DNA from: Alloprevotella tannerae
GTDB taxonomy: Bacteria > Bacteroidota > Bacteroidia > Bacteroidales > Bacteroidaceae
Length of the DNA: 9,271 bases
Assembly (NCBI GenBank): GCA_015259305.1
Contig: JABZGO010000059.1
Coordinates: 1 to 9,271, forward strand
Direction of reading: 5' to 3'
The notes beneath the pieces were generated by a model. That model was given only the letters and a program-made list of their open reading frames with translations. It was not told the DNA's origin and did no database searches. The position numbers and the translations under genes are program-made. How positions within the stretch are numbered: position 1 is the first letter of the stretch; each line of letters starts with the position of its first letter. Positions 4,474-9,271 of this stretch are shown here, one piece after another.

Positions 4474-5916
4474 ATGTATAAGAAGACAAAGATCGTTGCG
4501 ACGATCTCCGATGCGCGCTGCGATGTCGGGATGATTCAGCAATTATATGATGAGGGCATGAACGTCGTGCGGCTCAACACGGCGCACCAAGGGCCGGAAG
4601 GTATGAAGCGCGTGATTGATAATGTGCGCCAAGTATCGAGTCATATTGCCATTTTGGTCGATACGAAAGGACCTGAGGTGCGAACTACCGTTTGCTCGGC
4701 GCCCATTCCTTTTAAGGAGGGCGATAAAGTCTGCATCGTGGGCGATCCTACACTGGAGACAACGCGCAAATGTATTGCCGTATCTTATCCGGACTTTGTC
4801 AAAGACGTGCCGGTCGGGGCGCATATCTTGATCGATGATGGTGATCTGGGACTGACGGTCGATGATCGGAAAGACGGAAAACTCTATTGTACGATCGAAA
4901 ACAACGCTACGCTCGGTGCGCGCAAGAGCGTAAACGTGCCAGGTAGCAGGATCAATCTGCCGGCCTTGACGGAAAGGGATAAAAGCAACATTCGCTTTGC
5001 CATTGATTATGACGTAGACTTTATCGCGCATTCTTTCGTGCGCTCGAAGGCGGACATCTTAGAGGTGCGACGGATGCTGGACGAGGCGGACAGCGACATA
5101 CACATCATTGCCAAAATAGAAAACGAAGAGGGCGTTGACAATATCGACGAAATACTTCATGCGGCCGATGGGGTGATGGTGGCGCGCGGCGACCTGGGCA
5201 TCGAAGTGGCGCAGGAGCGCATACCGGGCATTCAGCGCCACATCATTCAGCGCGCCATTAACTTTCATAAGCCGGTCATCGTGGCCACGCAGATGCTGCA
5301 AAGTATGATTCATAATCCGAGACCGACACGCACGGAGGTAACTGACATCGCTAATGCTGTGTATAGCCACGCTGACGCGGTGATGCTGAGCGGGGAGACG
5401 GCTTATGGCGAATATCCGGTGGAAGCGTTGCGCGCTATGGCTACCATTGCGCGACAGGCGGAACGCGATATGGAAAAGTTTTCGCTCAGCGAGGTGGAGA
5501 TTCCGCTCTCAAAGAACCCTGACGCGACGGAATTTTTTGCGAAAGAGGCTGTATCGGCAACGCACAAGATGAATTTGCGGGCTATTATTATGGATAGCTA
5601 CACGGGGCGCACGGCGCGCTTGGTTTCGAGTTTCCGCCCGACGACGCACGTGCTCGCCATTGCTTACAAAGCCAATACCGTGCGCCACTTGGCGGTCTGC
5701 TACGGCGTCTACGCCATTTATATGCCGATGAAGAGCTACGGCCACGAGTTTTTGCTGGCTGCATTGCGCAAGCTGCTTACGGATAGAATGATCCACGATC
5801 AAGATCGCATTTGCTATCTCGGCAGTCAGCGAAAGGAACAGAGTACGAGCTTTATGGAAATGAATATTGTAGGCAACTTGTTTGAAAAAGAAGGGCCTGA
5901 AAAACTGAAGAATTAA
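4474..5916 (+). CDS. pyk: Pyruvate kinase
   Basis: Makes pyruvate and ATP from phosphoenolpyruvate and ADP, the last step of glycolysis. The 480 aa are normal length. Visible features: VVRLNTAH (31-38) with PEP-binding R33; LVDTKGPEVRT (61-71); AKIENEEG (213-220) with catalytic K214 and metal-binding E216; ARGDLGIEV (237-245) with metal-binding D240; and PTRTEVTDIANAV (284-296). The beta-barrel B domain covers about 72-160 and the C-terminal regulatory domain about 355-470. T64, K65, E68 and T71 match the signature I associate with potassium-dependent enzymes (Glu at rabbit position 117). The Ser that helps hold potassium in rabbit RLNFSH is Ala here (A37), which I recall as common in Bacteroidota. 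ATG at 4474 follows aroQ by 14 bases. The gene is convergent with pepP and separated from it by a hairpin. Confidence 0.98.
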   Translation: MYKKTKIVATISDARCDVGMIQQLYDEGMNVVRLNTAHQGPEGMKRVIDNVRQVSSHIAILVDTKGPEVRTTVCSAPIPFKEGDKVCIVGDPTLETTRKCIAVSYPDFVKDVPVGAHILIDDGDLGLTVDDRKDGKLYCTIENNATLGARKSVNVPGSRINLPALTERDKSNIRFAIDYDVDFIAHSFVRSKADILEVRRMLDEADSDIHIIAKIENEEGVDNIDEILHAADGVMVARGDLGIEVAQERIPGIQRHIIQRAINFHKPVIVATQMLQSMIHNPRPTRTEVTDIANAVYSHADAVMLSGETAYGEYPVEALRAMATIARQAERDMEKFSLSEVEIPLSKNPDATEFFAKEAVSATHKMNLRAIIMDSYTGRTARLVSSFRPTTHVLAIAYKANTVRHLAVCYGVYAIYMPMKSYGHEFLLAALRKLLTDRMIHDQDRICYLGSQRKEQSTSFMEMNIVGNLFEKEGPEKLKN

Positions 5917-5986
5917 ATGGTGCGGCGCTTCCGCCCGACTTTCGCGAGGAAGGGGAGGTGAAGCATCGGACACAATATAATAGCAA

Positions 5987-6026
5987 CGTGGCCGCAAAGA
6001 GGAGTTTGTCTCTTTTTGCGGCCACG
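5987..6026. terminator. Hairpin between convergent pyk and aminopeptidase P genes, likely bidirectional terminator
   Basis: CGTGGCCGCAAA (5987-5998) pairs perfectly with TTTGCGGCCACG (6015-6026). GAG/CTC (5999-6001/6010-6012) extends the stem across two bulged T bases. It sits about 70 bases past the pyk stop and 28 bases from the opposing gene's stop, where a shared terminator is expected. There is no clear T-tract outside the stem on either strand, so its efficiency as an intrinsic terminator is uncertain. Confidence 0.6.
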
Positions 6027-6053
6027 CTTTGCGTATGATCCTTATGCGGCGGC

Positions 6054-7856
6054 TTATTTTATGAGCTTTTTCGTGTGTTCGATAAGCCATCGGCGATCTT
6101 CCTCTTTATCGAGAAGGGGAAGTAATCGGTTTTTGACCTCTTCATGATAAGCGTTGAGCCAATTGATCTCTGATTTATTGAGCATCGTGAGGTCGATTGG
6201 GCGGGTATCAATCGGACATAGCGTGAGGGGTTCGAACTTGAGGAACTTCCCAAAAGCATTTTTGCGGGCCTTAACGGCGAGTAAGACGTTTTCAATTCTT
6301 ACGCCAAAACTGCCGGCGATGTAGATTCCCGGCTCATCGGTGATGGTCATGCCTTCTTGAAAGCCAATGAGGGTATCAGCACGCTTGTTCTTGCGAATCT
6401 GCATCGGGCCTTCGTGGACGTTGAGGAAACTGCCGACGCCGTGGCCTGTGCCGTGGCCGAAATCGTAGCCTTCTTTCCACATCGCCATTCGGGCTGCGGT
6501 GTCGAGCTGTAGGCCCGTGATGCCTTCAGGAAAGTGCATATCGCTCAGCCCTATGTGTCCTTTTAAAACTAATGTGTACACGCGGCGCTCTTCTTGCGTG
6601 AGCGGGCCGAGGGCAATGGTGCGTGTGATGTCGGTTGTGCCGTCTTGGTATTGCGCACCGGAATCAAGCAACAAAAGTCCTTTAGGCTGAATTGGGGAAG
6701 CGGTCTCTTTTTCGGCTTCGTAATGAACAATGGCGCCGTTAGGGCCATATCCGGCAATGGTAGCAAAACTTAAGCCGCGAAATTTTTCTCCTTCGGCGCG
6801 GAACTCGGCTAATTTCTCGCCGATGGTCCACTCCGTTTCGCCGCCTTTCGGCACGGCTGTTTCCAACCAACGCAGGAAGCGAACCAAAGCCACGCCATCG
6901 CGCTCCATCGCCGCACGGAAGCCTTTGCGCTCCGCTTGGTTCTTGAGCGCACGCATCATTGCAACGGGCGAATCTACGACGGTATAATGGGTGAGCGTCT
7001 CCTTGGCCGCACGCATCACTTTGCAGTTGACGCCGGAAAAGAAAACGACATTTGCTTCCGCTATCTCCGCCAAAAAATCTCTCCATTTATCGTAAGGAGC
7101 TACGTCGATGTTGGCTTCTTTCAAGTTCTTCCGCGCTTTTGTGGATAAGGAGTCGGCCGCCACGAAGAGCGTCGAACGCCCCGTCCGCGACAGCAGTAAA
7201 TAAGCGTAGAACACGGGATTGTAGGCAATGTCTGCGCCGCGCAAATTGAGCGTCCAAGCGATTTCAGATAAGTCGGAAAGGAAAAGATAATCGTATGCAC
7301 CCATTTTATTTTGCATACTGCTGTGTATCCGCTCGATTTTCTCGATCGCAGATTCGCCTGCCAGCTTCAGCGGTTGGGCTTCGATGGGTGCGGCGGGCAT
7401 CGCGGGGCGCTCCGTCCACACTTCATCAAAACAATCTTCGCTCAAACCAAAATCTGTTAAGCCTTCGGTCGCGAAAATCGCCTTATGAAGGCTTTCTGGC
7501 ATCATTTCTTCTACGTAGCAAACTTTACTTCCTTCGGGTAAACGGGACAACCATTCGCAAGGCGTCGGCGTTTCAGCTTCTCCGTCGCGCATCAGTTGGA
7601 AAGGCGTGCCGGCAAGTTCGTGCTCCGCTTGCAGGAAATAGCGCGAATCAGTCCAAAGCGCTCCATCGGTAAGCGTCAAGACAGCCAAACCGGCCGATCC
7701 GGTAAATCCTGTGAGCCATTCGCGGCATTTCCAGCGCTCGGCGATGTATTCACTATCGTGTGGGTCGCTCGTAGGAACGACAAGGGCAGCCGCACCAAGT
7801 TCGCGCATTTTCTGTCGCACGATTTCCACACGTTTTGAGATGATGTTGTTCTCCAT
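6054..7856 (-). CDS. pepP: Xaa-Pro aminopeptidase (aminopeptidase P, M24B, three-domain 600-aa form)
   Basis: Metallopeptidase that removes an N-terminal residue preceding proline; likely cytoplasmic, as no signal peptide is visible. At 600 aa it is the long, three-domain form related to eukaryotic XPNPEP1, and longer than the about 440-aa E. coli PepP. Two creatinase-like N-terminal domains (about 8-300) precede the pita-bread catalytic domain (about 310-530) and a C-terminal extension. By matching spacing to human XPNPEP1, the metal ligands are D398, D409, H472, E508 and E522, with H378, H468 and H481 as further active-site histidines; all are present in LLLLDSG, TTDITRT, GHGTGHGVG, DEPGIY and RIEN contexts. 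ATG at 7856-7854 begins MENNIISKRVEIVRQKM, a usual start. A possible promoter box lies 15 bases upstream. The symbol is given by family; no cotranscribed partner is evident. Confidence 0.95.
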   Translation of the reverse strand: MENNIISKRVEIVRQKMRELGAAALVVPTSDPHDSEYIAERWKCREWLTGFTGSAGLAVLTLTDGALWTDSRYFLQAEHELAGTPFQLMRDGEAETPTPCEWLSRLPEGSKVCYVEEMMPESLHKAIFATEGLTDFGLSEDCFDEVWTERPAMPAAPIEAQPLKLAGESAIEKIERIHSSMQNKMGAYDYLFLSDLSEIAWTLNLRGADIAYNPVFYAYLLLSRTGRSTLFVAADSLSTKARKNLKEANIDVAPYDKWRDFLAEIAEANVVFFSGVNCKVMRAAKETLTHYTVVDSPVAMMRALKNQAERKGFRAAMERDGVALVRFLRWLETAVPKGGETEWTIGEKLAEFRAEGEKFRGLSFATIAGYGPNGAIVHYEAEKETASPIQPKGLLLLDSGAQYQDGTTDITRTIALGPLTQEERRVYTLVLKGHIGLSDMHFPEGITGLQLDTAARMAMWKEGYDFGHGTGHGVGSFLNVHEGPMQIRKNKRADTLIGFQEGMTITDEPGIYIAGSFGVRIENVLLAVKARKNAFGKFLKFEPLTLCPIDTRPIDLTMLNKSEINWLNAYHEEVKNRLLPLLDKEEDRRWLIEHTKKLIK

Positions 7857-7870
7857 AACGAATGATTTCT

Positions 7871-7878
7871 TAAAGATA
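7871..7878 (-). promoter_or_regulatory. Possible -7 promoter box for the aminopeptidase gene (TATCTTTA)
   Basis: Read on the minus strand this is TATCTTTA, one base from TAnnTTTG, 15 bases upstream of the ATG at 7856. A TTTCGG stretch about 17-20 bases further upstream could serve as a poor -33 element. Plausible but weak. Confidence 0.35.
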
Positions 7879-7940
7879 ATGGCAACGAAAGGGCCGAAAT
7901 CTGCGCCTTTCGTTCTTTATAATACCATTTGTGATGCTAT

Positions 7941-7990
7941 CCGCCGCTCCTAAATCTGTTCTGACGAAGGGAACGGCGGAATTATTTTTT
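7941..7990 (+). terminator. Hairpin with plus-strand T-tract between two minus-strand genes
   Basis: CCGCCGCTCC (7941-7950) pairs with GGAACGGCGG (7970-7979) over ten positions, of which one is a mismatch or a wobble depending on strand. On the plus strand AATTATTTTTT follows at once, the classic terminator arrangement; on the minus strand no T run follows. Both neighbouring genes are read on the minus strand, so the hairpin may end the GLUG gene's transcript less efficiently or stop antisense transcription entering it. It begins just past the GLUG gene's stop. Confidence 0.5.
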
Positions 7991-9271
7991 ACTTGATCGT
8001 CAATTTCAAAGTCTCCGTCCGGTTATTCTTGAATCGGCAAACCAGCAGAAAAATCTTATTGCGTTCAAACGGATAACGGAAAGTTAACGAGCGGGCGTTA
8101 AGGTCCATCTTGCGCAACTTCAAACGGCCGTCAGTCGAATAAAGACTCACGGACAACAACGGTTGATTCGCAGAAACCTCGCAAAGTGTTCCATTTATCT
8201 TCGCCTGAATCTCCATCTCTTGCGCCAAGGTCGGCGCTGCCGAGACACCCGTATTGATAAAGAAGTTCGGATAAGGGTAACCATCGTTGATTTTAGCGTC
8301 AATCAGCCAATAAGAAGCAAAATTCCAGCCCGCGTAAGTCGCTGCTTGCTTCATTTCGGCCGTCGTTTTGCCTTCGCAGTTGACGCTTTCGTGCGAATAG
8401 CCGCCTACAGCCGACAATTCGGGCACTAATTCTTTATCGTAATAACAAGAATCAACGCTCCCGCTATACGATTTCGTTCCGATGAACCCGCCGGCCAAAT
8501 CCTTCTGTTCAGCTTTTACCGCGCAAGCCGCATAAGAGCGGACGACGCGTGTATCCGTATAATCCGAAGATCCGATTAATCCGCCCACGGAAGCGCTACC
8601 CTCAACCGAAATATGGCTAAAGCAGTCTGAAACCGGCGTATCTTCATTCTTACCTACCAAACCGCCGACATAAGTTTGCCCTTTTATCGTCTTTTGTTCG
8701 GCAGAAGTCGGACTATCTCCATAAGATACGAAGCTATCACTGATTTTACTGTGTGTAGCGTCGCCAACCAAGCCACCTACCTGGTTTCCGCCGTCGACAT
8801 TACCCCAAAAACCGGAGTACTCAATACGACCTTTGTTCAGATAAGCTACCAAACCGCCTGCCATACGACCCATTTCTCCGTTGTCTGGATTTACAATGTT
8901 CTTCACATCAGCACAAACACGGCAACCGGTAACTAAACCATCGAGACACCAGCCCAGCAAGCCGCCGACATAATCAACGCCTTCAACTGCTCCCTCCAAG
9001 CTCAATCTTTTACGTACCCGCCATTCATATAGCCGATCGCACCACCGACAAAGAAGTGCGAAGCCTTCACGTCAGCCGCTTCGATCTGTACGTTTTCGAT
9101 ATGGCTTTCAAACGTATAGCCCGACAAAGCGCCCACGTTCTCACTACCTTCCACATCGAAAGTACGGAGATGCAAGTTCTTCATCGTAGCATTATCCGTA
9201 TAACCAAAAAGTCCTTGGTAATCGGCATCCGGACGGCTACAATGCAAGTTTGAAAAAACATGGTTATTACC
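7989..9271 (-). pseudogene. GLUG-repeat surface protein with T9SS C-terminal sorting domain, frameshifted, N-terminus off window
   Basis: Probably a cell-surface or secreted adhesin-like protein exported by the type IX system; ligand unknown. Reading from the right edge, 89 codons (GNNHVFSNLHC, then PDADYQGLFGY onwards) end at TGA 9004-9002 after GGYVKD. The next frame continues at once from 9005 for 338 residues beginning (L)SLEGAVEGVDYVGGLLGW. Both parts carry the same GLUG modules: GLFGY, GALSGY, GGAIGY, GGLLGW, GGLVAY, GGLVGD, GGLVGK, GGLIGS, GGFIGT. Adding one base (GATTG[C]AGC) would restore KDCSLEG, the pattern expected of a GLUG module. After the repeats come a KTTAEMKQAATYAGWNF stretch (213-229) typical of these proteins, a short Ala/Pro linker, and a C-terminal domain at 265-338 ending ETLKLTIK. 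Real mutation, phase variation, ribosomal slippage on GTAAAAG and a sequencing error all remain possible. No start codon or signal peptide lies within the window. Confidence 0.8.

Overview
The window looks like a chromosomal segment from a member of the Bacteroidales (Bacteroidota). The evidence is the type of RuvB, YbeY, AroQ and pyruvate kinase encoded, promoter-like TAnnTTTG boxes in place of sigma70 boxes, little sign of Shine-Dalgarno sequences, and a GLUG-repeat surface protein with a type IX secretion (T9SS) C-terminal sorting domain. Composition is near 50% GC in the genes, with AT-rich spacers. I cannot name the genus.

Layout: (1) 1-530, minus: the N-terminal 176 codons of a SAM-dependent O-methyltransferase that runs off the left edge. 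(2) 531-1278: a TATCTTTG promoter box, then a roughly 250-nt leader with a five-codon mini-ORF and two alternative hairpins in attenuator-like geometry. A small protein of about 81 aa follows that resembles a T9SS C-terminal domain with no passenger; its strong terminator begins at the stop codon. (3) 1489-3040, plus: ruvB (Holliday-junction branch-migration ATPase) and ybeY (rRNA-maturation endonuclease), closed by a clear terminator at 3114-3165. (4) 3166-4006: about 840 bases with no convincing gene. It holds a perfect 28-bp palindrome, a 119-nt element of nested inverted and direct repeats, a TAACTTTG promoter box and a structured leader. (5) 4007-5916, plus: aroQ and pyk, 14 nt apart, a likely operon. 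(6) 5987-6026: a strong hairpin between convergent genes. (7) 6054-7856, minus: a full-length 600-aa M24B aminopeptidase P. (8) 7989-9271, minus: the C-terminal part of a GLUG-repeat, T9SS-sorted surface protein interrupted by a one-base frameshift near 9002-9005 and running off the right edge.

Most genes are housekeeping: recombination and repair, ribosome maturation, the shikimate pathway, lower glycolysis and peptide catabolism. They do not form one pathway. No defence system, integrase, transposase, tRNA, rRNA or CRISPR array was seen. The parts that merit a second look are the non-coding structures at 659-873 and 3364-3569, the orphan CTD-like small protein, and the broken GLUG protein. 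I do not see a clear, complete new biological system; the nearest candidates are the leader plus small protein at 735-1278 and the repeat element at 3451-3569.
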